A stretch of DNA of 64,000 nt, from assembly GCF_025602895.1 (NCBI RefSeq), contig NW_026516329.1:1-64000 (forward strand). Reading direction: 5' to 3'. Below are positions 21,101-31,400 of the stretch, piece after piece. How positions within the stretch are numbered: position 1 is the first letter of the stretch; every line of letters begins with the position of its first letter. The DNA is from Polychytrium aggregatum. Its lineage: Eukaryota; Chytridiomycota; Chytridiomycetes; Polychytriales. Position numbers and translations under genes: made by a program. The notes beneath the pieces were generated by a model. The model had not been told where the DNA came from, searched no databases, and saw nothing but the letters and a program-made list of their open reading frames with translations.

Positions 21101-22252
21101 GGCAGGATTCTGATGCCAGCACGACTCGATGATTGACCAGATTTCGTTGGGGATACCATCCAATCGGTAGGGCCTTTGGGCGTTGCAAACCGTGCTCTTG
21201 GTCGTTTGAGCTTGCACCGCCAGGTTTTGATCAGACACCCAAACTGGCACGCCGTTGTTCAGGACTTCGTACATAGTGACGGCGAATGCGTAGACATCGG
21301 CCTTGGTGGTGAGGGATGTTGTGGTGTCCAGCATCTCGGGAGCTTTGTATCTATCGGTGGCTCCGATGGCACTGTTGGACCGGCTGGGGTCCATCAGTGA
21401 TGAAGCAAGCCTGGTTCTGGACAGACCAAAGTCGGTGACGACGGCCTGGAAGGAGCCATCCAGAAGGATGTTTGTCGCCCTAAGGTCGCCATGGATGATT
21501 TCTTTGGTGTGCAGATAATCCAGCGCAGATGCAACTTGGTATAGAAGCCGGAGCTTCTCCTCGAGAGCGACAGTGTTCTTCGCAACATAGTCACAAAGTG
21601 TGCCATTTGGCATGAAGGGGGAAACTATGAGCGGAGCGACCTCCTCGCCTGCATCGTCCGGAACACAGACTCCAAGCAGGGGGAGGATATGGGGATGACT
21701 GAGACTCTGCCAAACCCCAATTTCGCTGTGGAAGCTGGTAAGCTCATGGTCTTTTGGAGTTGCGAAGAGCTGCTTGATGGCGACCTTGGAGCCAAAGTAT
21801 GTGCCAGTGAAGACTTGACCAAACCCGCCATGGCCGATGGGGCTGGTGGAACGGTCGGTGATATCTCTCGGGGAGATCCACCAGGAAGGGCGGTCATCGG
21901 GTCGGCGGACAGTCGGTTGGTCGGTCGCCTCGGGCATCTCAGGTATCTCAGGCATCTCAGGCATCTCAGGCATCTCAGGCATCTCAGGCATCTCAGGCAT
22001 CTCAGGCATCTCAGGCATCTTGGGCATCTCAGGCATCTCAGGCATCTTGGGCATCTCGGGCATCTTGGGGCGGATGGGAGGAAAGGGCGGGAGCGGCTCG
22101 CCGTCTGGCTCGTGCTTGGCTTGGGGGCGGTGCCACACAACAATGCGCCACATGATGTCATTGGTGTGTCCGGCTGAACCACGCGTTGTTGGCGAAGAGG
22201 CCACGAGGAACCCAAGATTTGTGAATGGTGATCGGCGTATGTCTGTACTCAT
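18191..22252 (-). CDS. TKL kinase with about 19 Sel1 repeats
   Basis: 1,353 aa if the first ATG is used; a later Met at residue 34 is possible. Order: a 63-residue leader; a run of Met-Pro-Glu/Lys tripeptides (64-108); a TKL kinase (about 125-395) with HGGFGQV, Lys160, HGDLRATN (non-RD) and DFGLSRTR; a linker; then at least 19 consecutive 36-residue Sel1 repeats of the form LGLCYYNGxGVxxDYxKAxEWYxKAAxQGN. Two degenerate repeats precede the array. Blocks of repeats are duplicated inside the array: residues containing LCYEYGYGVAQSWTQAFEW occur twice. A long Sel1 solenoid implies a large binding surface. It is paralogous to the other kinases in the cluster. The GATE-type activation segment GATDRYKAPEM is intact, so an active kinase is likely. 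Confidence 0.92.
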   Translation of the reverse strand: MSTDIRRSPFTNLGFLVASSPTTRGSAGHTNDIMWRIVVWHRPQAKHEPDGEPLPPFPPIRPKMPEMPKMPEMPEMPKMPEMPEMPEMPEMPEMPEMPEMPEIPEMPEATDQPTVRRPDDRPSWWISPRDITDRSTSPIGHGGFGQVFTGTYFGSKVAIKQLFATPKDHELTSFHSEIGVWQSLSHPHILPLLGVCVPDDAGEEVAPLIVSPFMPNGTLCDYVAKNTVALEEKLRLLYQVASALDYLHTKEIIHGDLRATNILLDGSFQAVVTDFGLSRTRLASSLMDPSRSNSAIGATDRYKAPEMLDTTTSLTTKADVYAFAVTMYEVLNNGVPVWVSDQNLAVQAQTTKSTVCNAQRPYRLDGIPNEIWSIIESCWHQNPAKRPRFADVVHSLAGYNAIAPSATKITAVLPQNLSITSDISEERGGAETDNTPLRPPTSLASQSFLDPELLESLSVVYGLSRATVIDIQRGEIGAHLTAARQITDGKSTNDPAWTLASKLYHTSADKGSVEAAFELAWLHFTGIGVAKSDTEAFAYWQAVYQQAYDAAMKPIATFMMGWYCYLGRATQLDVGRGYRLLAESKTDDFGLSQDSLNLNKSVRSSSDVATKFFKLCESGSEGDWLCKHLAARCYIGGFGTKDDPLRAATMLQKLADQGHAISQFLLGKCFDLGYGVSKDYAKSYEWFTKSASQGDSQGQNALGVCYHNGNGVDQDYSKAFEWYTRSSKQGNSNAQCNIAVCYYNGYGTMQDHTVAFEWYTRSANQGNPNGQNGLGLCYYNGHGVDRDYIKAVEWYTKAAHQGNSHSQHSLGLCYEYGNGVAQDHAMAFEWYTRSANQGNSNAQCCVGRCYYSGNGIDRDYAIAFEWYAKAASQGNPYGQHSLGLCYEYGSGVRRDYAKAVEWYFKAAEQGNADSQSALGHCYYNGDVVDQDYSEAFEWYSKSAKQGNASGQNGVGLCYEYGYGVAQSWTQAFEWYTKAAQQGNAAAQSNLGNCYYNGGGVDRDYSKAIEWYIMAANQGNASGQGYLGDCYYFGNGAVQDYTKAFEWYTRSASQGNPNGQSGLGLCYYSGSGVSQDYVQAFRLFTKSANKGNVFGQHALGRCYYSGNGVDRNYSKAVEWFTKAANQGHASSQDDLGDCCYHGNGVDQDYSEAFEWYSKSAKQGNASGQNGLGLCYEYGYGVAQSWTQAFEWYTKAAQQGNAVAQVNLGLCYYNGTGIDREYSKAVEWFTKAANQGNSYGQDNLAECYYTGNGVDQDYARAVEWYSRSANQGSPDAQNNLGTCYYNGSGVSRDPVKAVEWYIKAAHQGNANAQFNLGLCYQLGQGAAKNGETARYWLQLAADQGHTQAQDKLDEF
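18230..20290 (-). repeat. Sel1 coding tandem repeats (108-bp units)
   Basis: About 19 tandem 36-codon units encoding Sel1-like helix pairs. Larger blocks of two or more units are nearly identical (for example around 18640-18820 and 19290-19480), suggesting unequal exchange within the gene. Confidence 0.88.
21935..22070 (-). repeat. 9-bp minisatellite encoding Met-Pro-Glu repeats
   Basis: About 14 copies of CATCTCAGG (plus strand), with CATCTTGGG and TATCTCAGG variants. On the coding strand this gives Met-Pro-Glu, with Lys variants, just before the kinase domain. It is in frame, so copy-number change adds or removes tripeptides without breaking the gene. Confidence 0.9.
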
Positions 22253-22630
22253 CGCGATAGAACTGTGGGAGATTCACTCATCAAGCTGGGTTTGGAGAAT
22301 CCCAACACCAGCAAAACTACACTGTCGTTACTGTGATTTCCGCCTCGCGCATCAGAAATCCTGCGTCGCTGGCTAATCGCGATATCTCCTGCTCACGGCG
22401 ATACTGTTGGCCCCACTCCCGAGATCCAAGCGAAGCAGATCTAGTGTATTGCAAATAGAGCCAAGAGTTTATCGACCAAAAGCCGAGCCAGTCAGGCATC
22501 GGCACCGGATGTCAGTCGTTTTCAAGCTATGGAAGAGAAGCCCCAAGTAGGGACGCCCAAAGTTGGGAGACCTGTGCAATATCTTGTACTGGACACGGCG
22601 GCGCAGTCTGTGCGGAAGGCGCATGTCACT
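22253..22630. other. Intergenic region
   Basis: About 380 bp upstream of the large kinase-Sel1 gene and downstream of the arylsulfatase. It should hold the kinase promoter. No coding signal is seen. Confidence 0.5.
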
Positions 22631-24528
22631 CTAAGAAAGGATGGCGTACTCGTTGGGTGCGAGGTAGTAGTTGAGGCAGGTGCCAAAGGTGAACTTGGGC
22701 AGGCTGGCGTAGAACTGGTCATAAGTGGCATTGAGGGCGTCAGTCAAGCTGCGAACAGGAGGATCGGCGCTGGGCTGGATAGTCGACCAGGGCTGCCGGC
22801 AAGTCTTTCCCTTGCAGGTTCGGAGGACGTTCAAAAGAGCATCAAGGCGATTCAGGAGCTGAGGGCTGGTCTGGTTGAAGGCGTTGGTGAGCTGGTACGG
22901 GTCCTTTCTCATATCGTAGAACTCGTGCTCGCCAGTGCACCAGGTGGAGTAAAGCAGATCGTAATCCTTGCCGTGCAGGCGAACAGACTTGTAGGCGTTG
23001 GTGTGAGGAGGCACGACGTAGGTGGAGTTCTCGATGAAGGCATCGCTCCAAAACTCGACATCAAACGCCTCGGGCGAATGGAGGTCGGCAAAGGTGGGGC
23101 CGCACTTGTCATGGTGGGTGTAGTCACTCTCGAGAACAGGGATGGACGCGGCGTCCAGATCATCTGGAATGGGGAGACCGGCAAGTCTCAGGACGGTGGC
23201 GGCAAAGTGGGTGTGGGTAGAGGCAGCGTCGCGCTGCTGGTTCTTGGCAACTCCGGGGCCACGGATGATGAAGGGGATGTTGATGTCTTCCTCGTAAGGA
23301 GTTTGCTTGCCTGAAACGCAAACGGACATGTCAGTCACGGCTGTTTGTGTGGTTGATTGCTGGCAAATGAAGATCGCCACAGGAGATACATACCAGCATA
23401 CAGGCGATGGGCACCCAGATGATAGCCATTGTCGGTGGTATAGATCAAGTAAGTGTTGTCGAGCTGGCCGTTGGCTTCGAGACGGTCAATCACACGAGCA
23501 ACGAGCTCATCGGTGGCCTGGAGAGAACGGAGACGGTTGCGGTAAAGCTCGTCCAGGTCATCAATCTGCTGGTCGGTGAGAAGAGGGAGATTCTGGACCC
23601 AGGAGACCTTGTCCTGGACGGCGGGATTGAAGTTGGGGCGACGAGGAACCTTGACGTCGTTGAACAGGTTGCGGTGACGCTCGGCGGGGACAGGGGGAGT
23701 GAAGATGGTGCCGTTCGGGGTGAAGTAAACCTCCTGATGAGGGGCCGTGGGGGAGATGACGAACAGGAAGGGCTGGGTCGAGTTGGCAGCGAGTTGGTCG
23801 ATCAGGGCAATCGACTTGTTGGAGATGACATCGGTCTGGTACTGACCAGTCAGGCGCTCCAAGGGTCCGTTGTTCAGGGAGAAGATGGGGTCGTTGAACA
23901 GGTAGATGTTGGGAGCGACGAGGGGTTCCCAGTGATCCCATCCCTTGGGGGCTTGGTGGAGAGTGGTGCTGACACCGTTGATGAACTTGCCAATGTAGTG
24001 GTTGCGGTAGCCGGCGTTCTGCAGCCAAAGGGGGAGGTAGCTGTCATCAACCTTTTGGCTAATGAACTTGGTGTACGAGCCTGGCAGATGCGAGAGCAAG
24101 ATCAGATACCGAGAATGCGATGTTGGAACAGCCACTGAGCAAAGGGTAGGCCATAGGACCGCAGCCGCAGGGGCGACTGAAGCAAAAGAGCATGCGAGAG
24201 TATGCCATTGCACAAATGCAGAGCAACGAGGGTGCTTACCGTGCGGAGGGCTCTCATCGGTGACGTTGTGGTTGTGGGCAAACTTGCCGGACCACAGCGA
24301 GACGCGCGAAGGACAGCACATAGCAGTGGTAGTGTAGTAGCGTGTGAACTCGGTGCCCTGCTGCAGAAGCGTCTTCTGGATGTTGGGCAAGTAGTTCAGA
24401 GAGTCGTAGTGCAAATCCTGGTCATCCGTGAGAAAGAGGATAAAGTTGGGTTTCTGCTGCTCGGCCGCGACGAGGGAGGTGGCAGCAGCGAGCAGGGCCG
24501 GAAAGGCGAGGAAGATGGTGGACTTCAT
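22631..24528 (-). CDS. Secreted arylsulfatase
   Basis: 551 aa from exons 24528-24240, 24080-23394 and 23310-22631 (introns 159 and 83 nt; total divisible by three). The start at MKSTIFL gives a clean signal peptide ending near VAAEQQ, so it is secreted or lysosome/vacuole directed. Type I sulfatase motifs: metal-binding LTDDQD near the N-terminus and the active-site signature CCPSRVSLWSG, whose second Cys, the one in the C-x-P-S-R motif, would be converted to formylglycine. A second signature GYRNHYIGKFINGV follows the first splice, with TDNGYHLG further on. Length and motif order fit fungal arylsulfatases, which hydrolyse sulfate esters to obtain sulfate. The substrate is not predictable. 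Several Asn-X-Thr/Ser sequons suggest glycosylation. Confidence 0.9.
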
Positions 24529-25529
24529 TGCGAGTACAGGGCAAGAGCAGGTTGTTGAGGGTCTGCGGGGCGGGTCTCGGCTGATGGATGGCTTCGACGG
24601 AGGGGCAAACGAAGAAGTATTTATCCCACTCATCGGCTTGCTCGCGTGGGATGGGCTTGTAGTCGCAATCATACAGCCATGGACGATGGTGCGATTGTGG
24701 ACAAGGCGGATGTCGCCACTGCCCTGGGCTTGACCTGCCAGAGGAATGGACGTATCGCCACGAGGCTGGTTTCAGGCTCGTGCGGGAGCGGAACCGAAAG
24801 GCGGTGCCGGCTGCTCGGCACAGCAAAATCAACGCGGCAAGAGGACAAGGCCGAAATGGCGTCAGTCGAACAAGAGGATAGCGCCAGGCGACAGCCATGC
24901 GGCCAGGCCCAAGCCCAACCCGGGTGCCTGCCAAGTTGGACAAACACTCCGATGGCCAAAGGCATGCTTCCCTCTGGGTCGGAAATATACAGGGCGATTT
25001 GAAACCACCGGGAGCAATACCATCACCGACGACACGTGTGCATTCTCTCGCCATCGCCCTTGTGAGGACAGCCCCGGCTGCGTTGCAATGGGACACCCCT
25101 CGAGTCACCCGACTACATCAATATCGAGCAGCCACAGAAGTGTCCAGATGGTCAAGTACCTGCACCACACTCCCACATCGCGATATCAAGGCTGTCAGGA
25201 ACATGAACCCATCTGCTTGATCTCCTGCGGCGATGATTAATGGACATGCCGCGATCAAGACCCTGCCCCCCCAAACTAACCAAGCTACTGAATTGTCAAC
25301 GAAGAGAAGAGTCCAATTACGTAGCCTACACTCCGAGGTCTACAGATCACTGAGGGACACTCAGGGACACTCAGGGACACCCTGAACCCGTATCGTTCTG
25401 AATGTGCTGGAACTGTGCTTGGAACGACCTTCACCACGCAAAAGTACTTCAACTGTGCTCCCACGGGTGTGGCTGTGAGTGTATTCGGGATCCAGAAAGT
25501 TCGTCGTCTCAGAGTCAGGACGCACGGCT
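24529..25529. other. Intergenic region
   Basis: About 1 kb between the sulfatase start and the MFS stop, containing the sulfatase promoter. A perfect triple repeat of the decamer CTCAGGGACA lies near 25358-25380. I see no gene. Confidence 0.5.
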
Positions 25530-27344
25530 TCATTTTGGATACGCTGTAATCTTGGAGTTCTTGCGCATTTCCTGGCCCTTGAACAGCAGATATACGTACG
25601 CCAGGGTGCCAAGGATGTTGACGGCAGCAAAGAGGACGCCGATCCATTGGACGCCGATGCTGTTGTCCCAGGGTGTGGCCATCAGCGACATCAGACTGGC
25701 AATCAGCATCTGAAGGGCGGCAGCACTGGCGATGGCGCTTGCGCCCTTGCCGGGGATGGCGTCGACGAGGTAGGTCGAGGAGGCAATCAGGATCTGCACC
25801 ATCCCAAAGCAGATCAGGAAGAAGCTGAAGATCGGGAAGCCGATCGACCAGCGGGCCCAGATCGACCATCCAAACAGCAGGCAGCCCAGCGGGATGATCA
25901 CAATGCCGCTGAAGAAGGTAAAGGGCGACAGACGGTCTTCGGGCAGCGGCTTGGAGTCGGCTCCGCGCTTCCGGATCGCCTCTCGCAGATAGTAGTCCGA
26001 GATCTTGCCGCCGATGAGCGAGCCGATGATGTTGCCCGTGCCGCCACCGAGGAAGGTCAGGCCGACCAAGTTGGCGGGGGTGCCGTAGACCTCGGTGTAG
26101 ATGACGGCAATGATGGTCTCGTACGTGAACATGGTCGCAAAGCACAGAGCGCCTTGGACACAGATGATCAAGATAAAGCCGTAGCGCAGGTAGATGAGCG
26201 ACTTGAGCGGGTTGAACGTCTTGGTGCCGGCACGAACCGCATGGCCTTTGCCTTGGGTCTGGGTCTCGTCCTGGATCTGGGGCAACGATTCGGCTTGATG
26301 CTCGCCAAACTTGGCCTCGGAGCGGTATGTTTCGGGCGAGATGAAAAAGATCATCACGAGCACCAGAAGACCCAGGCCGGTGCCGACCCAAAAGGTCGAG
26401 CGCCAGCCAAAGGCTTCGCCGAGAAAGCCGCCGATGATGGGGCCGATCAGCGGACCAACCGAACCGCCGGCCATATAGACGCCCATACGGCTGCCTCGCT
26501 CGGTCGGAGCCCACAAATCGGCAATGGTGCCGGCGCCGACACTCTCGACGGCGCTGGAGCCAAACGACTGGCAGCAACGCAGGATGATCAGCACGATGAC
26601 ATTGTCAGTGACCGCACAGCCGATCGACGACAGACAGAAGATGGTGATCGAGGAGAGGTAGATCCATCGCCGGATTTCGAGGTAGTCCGAGCCGGAGGCC
26701 CAGATGATGGGGGCAACGCTGCGAGTCGGTGGATGCGAGCGGGTCAATGCGAGTAAAGAGATACTGGGTGAGATACCAAGCGAGCGAGCCGGAGGAAGAG
26801 CATGAACAGGGACCCTCCCCAGCAAGACAGCACTGCAATCTCCGATTTCCTCTCACCGGGCCGGACATGGCTCTCTCCTGCAATCCATCCCACCGTCCTT
26901 CTCCGCCCCGATGCTTGTCCACACATCGCTGGCCGAGAACACTCACCCCATGAACAGGATAAAGAGCGACAGTGTCAGGTTGATCGACATGGGAGACGCA
27001 TTCAGGTTCTCGGTGACCTGCGGGACGACCGGCAGGTACAGCGTGGACGAGAGGCCCGGCAGACAGGAAGCGCTTGTGATGCAGAGCAGGATCAGCGATT
27101 TTTGGAGCGACGGCAGGTTGCGGGGGTCGGATGTGACGGGCGGACGCAATGCCAGACGGCTGCGGATATAGGCTTTGAGCGAGAATGGCTCCGAATCGAT
27201 ACCGGACAGGGCCTCTGGTGCCGAAGGAGAGGCCGGGCTTGTGGGCTCGTCCTTGCCGTGGTCGGCGATGGATACGCTGGTGCTGTCAGCGACAGTCTTG
27301 GTCAGGTCGACCTCGGAGGCGAGGGTAGCTTGGGGCTGGGCCAT
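25530..27344 (-). CDS. MFS transporter, DHA1-type drug/H+ antiporter
   Basis: 528 aa from exons 27344-26947 and 26718-25530 (228-nt intron). A cytoplasmic N-terminus of about 90 residues is followed by about 12 membrane segments. The splice restores FILFMGVAPIIWASGSDY, the loop 2-3 region. TM5 carries the antiporter motif C in SVGPLIGPIIGGFLGEAFGW, typical of the 12-TM DHA1 family (polyamine and multidrug exporters of fungi). A long central cytoplasmic loop (about residues 285-345) separates the two halves. Substrate is unknown; proton-driven export of small amphiphilic compounds is the usual role. The start was chosen at MAQPQAT because the frame upstream is not conserved-looking and lies in the probable 5' UTR. 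Confidence 0.9.
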
Positions 27345-27876
27345 GGTCGGCGAGGGTGCTGCTGATCCTGGAAACGGACGTGCGGTTCGGACCGACAGGG
27401 GGAACGGAGCAGGCTGGACGAAGACGGCAGCCGATGGTGGCTCGACGGGAATGAGGCCGGGGCAACAGGGACAAGTACGAAACTCTAACGACTGTGTTTT
27501 GATAGATGAGAGTGATTGGCCTCCCAGTCTGACGGAGGACCACCTCGGGAACCTCCCCACGGAGAAGCACCGAGCGTGGGGGGGAGCGAACAGTGATCCT
27601 TGCTGGTCTGTCGGGCTGAATTCCGGCAATATCGCCAGACAAGCGTGCACCCATGGGCTCGGTGTCGAGAGGCGCTGAAACAGGACCGGCCAACTTGGCG
27701 AGAAACGAAAGTAGCTCCACGTCTGCATGCGTGCGGTCAGTCCCGCGACGTGCGTAGGAGCGTGGGATGCATGGAGTCCTGGATCACTCTGTGGTCGAGC
27801 CCGTTGATGGAACATTCGATGATCGAAATGGGGTGCACTGTTTCATAGAGTGAGCCGGTGTAACAGGAAGTCACGG
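27345..27876. other. Intergenic region upstream of MFS gene
   Basis: About 530 bp between the MFS start and the tRNA cluster. It is probably the MFS promoter/5' UTR. No gene is seen. Confidence 0.5.
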
Positions 27877-27950
27877 GGTTTCGTGGTGTAGTTGGTTATC
27901 ACGTGAGTCTAACACACTCAAGGTCTCCGGTTCGATCCCGGACGAAACCA
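27877..27950 (+). tRNA. tRNA-Val(AAC)
   Basis: The acceptor GGTTTCG pairs with CGAAACC. The anticodon stem TGAGT/ACTCA encloses loop CTAACAC, giving anticodon AAC. The T arm is CCGGTTCGATCCCGG. No intron. Only 7 nt separate it from the next tRNA, and no T run lies between, so the two may be co-transcribed. Confidence 0.95.
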
Positions 27951-27957
27951 TTCTTTC

Positions 27958-28031
27958 GCTCCGCTAGCTCAGTTGGTTAGAGCGTGGTGCTAATAACGCC
28001 AAGGTCACAGGTTCGATCCCTGTGCGGAGCA
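27958..28031 (+). tRNA. tRNA-Ile(AAT)
   Basis: The acceptor GCTCCGC pairs with GCGGAGC. The anticodon loop CTAATAA gives AAT, and the T arm is CACAGGTTCGATCCCTGTG. It is followed directly by TTTTT, a Pol III terminator. Confidence 0.95.
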
Positions 28032-28036
28032 TTTTT
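28032..28036 (+). terminator. Pol III terminator after tRNA-Ile
   Basis: A run of five T immediately after the tRNA-Ile discriminator base. Confidence 0.8.
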
Positions 28037-28201
28037 GCTTCCCGTTCATTCACCCAGCTCCACTCTTGGTTCTCGAACGCCGTTGCAATATCTGGCTGCA
28101 TACTGATCATGATCACCCCTTGGAGTCAGATGTTACAGCGGTGTTTGCGAGGCTCGAGAGCGGTATCGGGTCAAGTTTGCACAGTGAGAAAATCTCGTCA
28201 A

Positions 28202-28217
28202 TCCGCATTGGTCCAGT
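28202..28217 (+). repeat. Target-site duplication, left copy (tRNA-Glu nt 1-16)
   Basis: TCCGCATTGGTCCAGT is identical to nucleotides 1-16 of tRNA-Glu at 33679-33694. It lies directly at the 3' end of the minus-strand LINE. Flanking bases differ on both sides, as expected for a target-site duplication. Confidence 0.9.
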
Positions 28218-28461
28218 CAATAGGTGGGTCTTTATTAAAGACTTTGCCTTAGCGTCCCTTTTGGGCTCTGGCACTGGGTGTTGGCTTTGCCAACCGGGAC
28301 ATTTGGGTCGTCGGTGTACAGCTCTCTATCCCATGGGGCCTGTTTGCGGAGGGACGGCGATGTCAAGTTTTGCCGAACTCATCCATTCAGTGACAGTTTG
28401 GGACTCCAGCTCCGGCTTCCCTGTCCAAGTGTCTGCTCATGCGTCTGGGAGGGTTTCTTTC

Positions 28462-31400
28462 TCAGGTACTTGTTTGCTGCGATTGGTCAGCCCGAGGGGC
28501 CGCTGTCCACGACAGACATTTGGTTGCGATGTCATCCAGCACCGCCACGACATCCAGCCAGATCGCTGGTCTGTTGTTCAGTACTCGGCTGCGCTTGGCA
28601 CGCCATCTTCTCTGTTTTTCAGGATCGGTGGTGAGTGGTCTTGTTGGCACTCGAGCCAACTTGGGGAGTGCGTCGATTGCAAGGTCGATGTAGGTGATGC
28701 CTTCGGGGATCGATGTGGGGTGAACATATTTCTCGAGTCGGTCCTTGGCTCGGACACATTCTGCTGCATGTTTTCTGTTGACATACACCTTGGGGCCGTT
28801 GGGTCCGGTCTTTTTGCACTCCTTGTCGGGTTTAGGTGGGAAACACCCGACTCGCCACAGGAGCATTCTCCTTGCTTGGGCAACTGTTGCTACTGGCATC
28901 CGCGCTGTCAGGATGGGGTCGCCTTCCCACTTGTAGGTGCCTGCGATCGACATTACTTTCTCGGGCTTCCGCTCTTTTTCAAAACTGTGAACGATCACCG
29001 CCTTCTTGATGGGTGTGCCGGTGCCAGTTCCAGATTCAAACAGGTCCAGTCTTGTTCTGTCTGGGGAGTCTCGGTGCTGTCTCTCGAGCTCCTTCCATGC
29101 GGCGCTTCCGGTCAGCTTGGAGAGTATCTTCTTGTTTGGGTTTCTTGGGGGCAACTCGGTGATGTACTTGAGCACGTGGGATCCAAGATATCCTGGGTCG
29201 TCTTTCCTGTCGAACCACCGTCCGAAGCACTTGATCATCAGTATCTGTTTTCTGGTCGCCATGGTGTAGATTCCTGTGGCTGTCATGACAGCCGGACCAG
29301 ACGCGTTCTGGCGGATGTTGAGTGCCGATCGCAGTGTGTCCAGCATGCACCCCTGTAGAGTGTTCATTATCGGGCCCTTCATGTTGACGATGGCAAGGCC
29401 GTACTCCAGACGGGGCCGGATGAAAGCCTTGTAGATTTTGACGATCAGTCCAGGGTAGACTGACTTGCTGAAGATGCCGTGTTCCTTGAGCTCTTTGGTT
29501 CGGAACTGGGCTTTGTGCTTTAGTTGAGTGACGTGGGCCTCTGCGTCGATGCCATCAGGGCCGAACTGCACCCCGAGGTACTTGTAGGTGCTGGTGACGA
29601 AGCTAAGAGGTGTTCCCTTGAGTGTGATTGGGGTCGGGTTTGCTTCCGCGGTAAGCACTTCGCATTTGGTCGGAGAGAAAGCGTAATTGTTTTCGTCTGC
29701 GTGTGCTTCGGAGATGTCAACAAGTCTTTGGAGGTCTTCTTGGTTCTTTGCTACCAACGCCATGTCGTCGGCGTACATGACATTGTTGATGATGAGGTTC
29801 CCTATTCTGGGTGATGTGACTGCTCGTAGGTTCTGTGCGAGGTCATCCATGAAGAGGCTGTAGAGGGTGGGTGAAAGAACCGACCCTTGCAGCAGCCCGA
29901 TCTCCAGCCAGTACGGCCGGGATTTGGTGCCGCTCACGAGAACAGCGGTGGTCACGTTGTCGAAGAGCGCGCGTAGGATGCGGATGGTATGCGGGGGGAT
30001 GTCTCGTTGCTCGAGTTTGTGCCAGAGCCGATCCCGGTCAACTGAGTCGTACGCGGCTTTGATGTCCATGAACGCGATCCACGGGGTGTGGCCGTCGTTC
30101 TGTAGGAACTTGACGATTGAATCGAGTGCGAATACCTGGTCCAGGGTTCCCCTGTTGCTGCGGAAGCCTCCTTGGGAGATGTCGATGGGGCCCATCTCCT
30201 GGAGGAGTCGGCTATGTAAGATGCTTTCGAATACCTTTCGGACAACTTGTAGCAGAGAGATCGGGCGATAGTTCTTGATGTCCTCTTCTTCGCCCTTCTT
30301 CTTCCAGATGGGGTGGTTGATGGCGACATTCCATTCTTGAGGGACGATGCCGGTCCACATGCACCAGTTGAAGAGCTGACGCAGCCAATCCGAGACTTGG
30401 TCGGTTACTGGGTGTAGGAGCTCGGCACTGATCCCGTCGGACCCAGGGGCCTTGTGTTTCCCCATGCGTCGGATGGCTGTTTTTACTTCTTCTGCTGTGA
30501 TTTCGCGGCCCAAGAGGCGACTGAATAGTATTTCCTGAGGACGCGGTGTATCGTTGGCTTCTTGAACACCGAGACGACTTGAGATGTTCCCAAAGTGGGC
30601 CCGGTACTGGTCCATGCTGTCTTGGTCGTTCGGAAGAATCGACCGGTTGAAGAAGCCGCTTTTGACCTTGTCTCGCTTGCTGATTTCCTTGAGGAGCTCA
30701 GAGTCCGATTTGGTGGAGAGAGACTGGGCCCAGGTGTTGTAGAAGGCGCGTTTCTGTCGTCGTATGAGGTCCTTGAGTTTGTTGTTCATGTTTTCGTAGT
30801 CGGCCATGGCCTGCAGTTGGATTCTCGAGCCTTGTGGCGACTGGTTCACGATTCGATAAGCCGTGTTTCGTCGTTTCTTGATGTCAGCCATTTCCGGTGT
30901 CCAAAAGCCGTTGCGGGGAGCCGGGCCATCCTTCTTTCGCTTCCCAATGACGATTTGTGCCACCGCTGTGACGTGGTTCTTGATGATATTCCACCCAGAT
31001 TCAACGAGGGCTTCGGCGTCTTCGCGTGCCATGGGTCCATCCTCTTGTGGTAGCCGGGTTCCCAGCTGTGTGATCTGCTCTACGACTACTGGGTGGTGGA
31101 CTCTAAAGGCTTCCGTGTATTGCTGGAGGGTTTCGGGGTCTTCGAGCTTGTTGGTTCGCCACACGAGGATTGGTGGGCGGGCAGGCTCTCTGGCGGCGTT
31201 CCATTCAAGTTCCATCGACACCATGCGGTGGTCTGAGTTACAGGTGTCGTTGGAGTGGACCGTCACCGTCTTGGCGTTGTGTCTCAGTGCCGTCGAGACA
31301 AAGAAGAGGTCCAGTACTGAGTGTTGTGGTTTCTTCCCGTTGACGACGTGGGTCCAGTGTTGCCCCGTGGGGTTGGTCGAATCCACGAATTCCAGGAAGC

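Noticed and set aside
23371-23386. ATCGCCACAGGAGAT match to the Fanzor 3' block
   Set aside because: Only about 15-17 nt, inside the sulfatase intron, with no further similarity; treated as chance.
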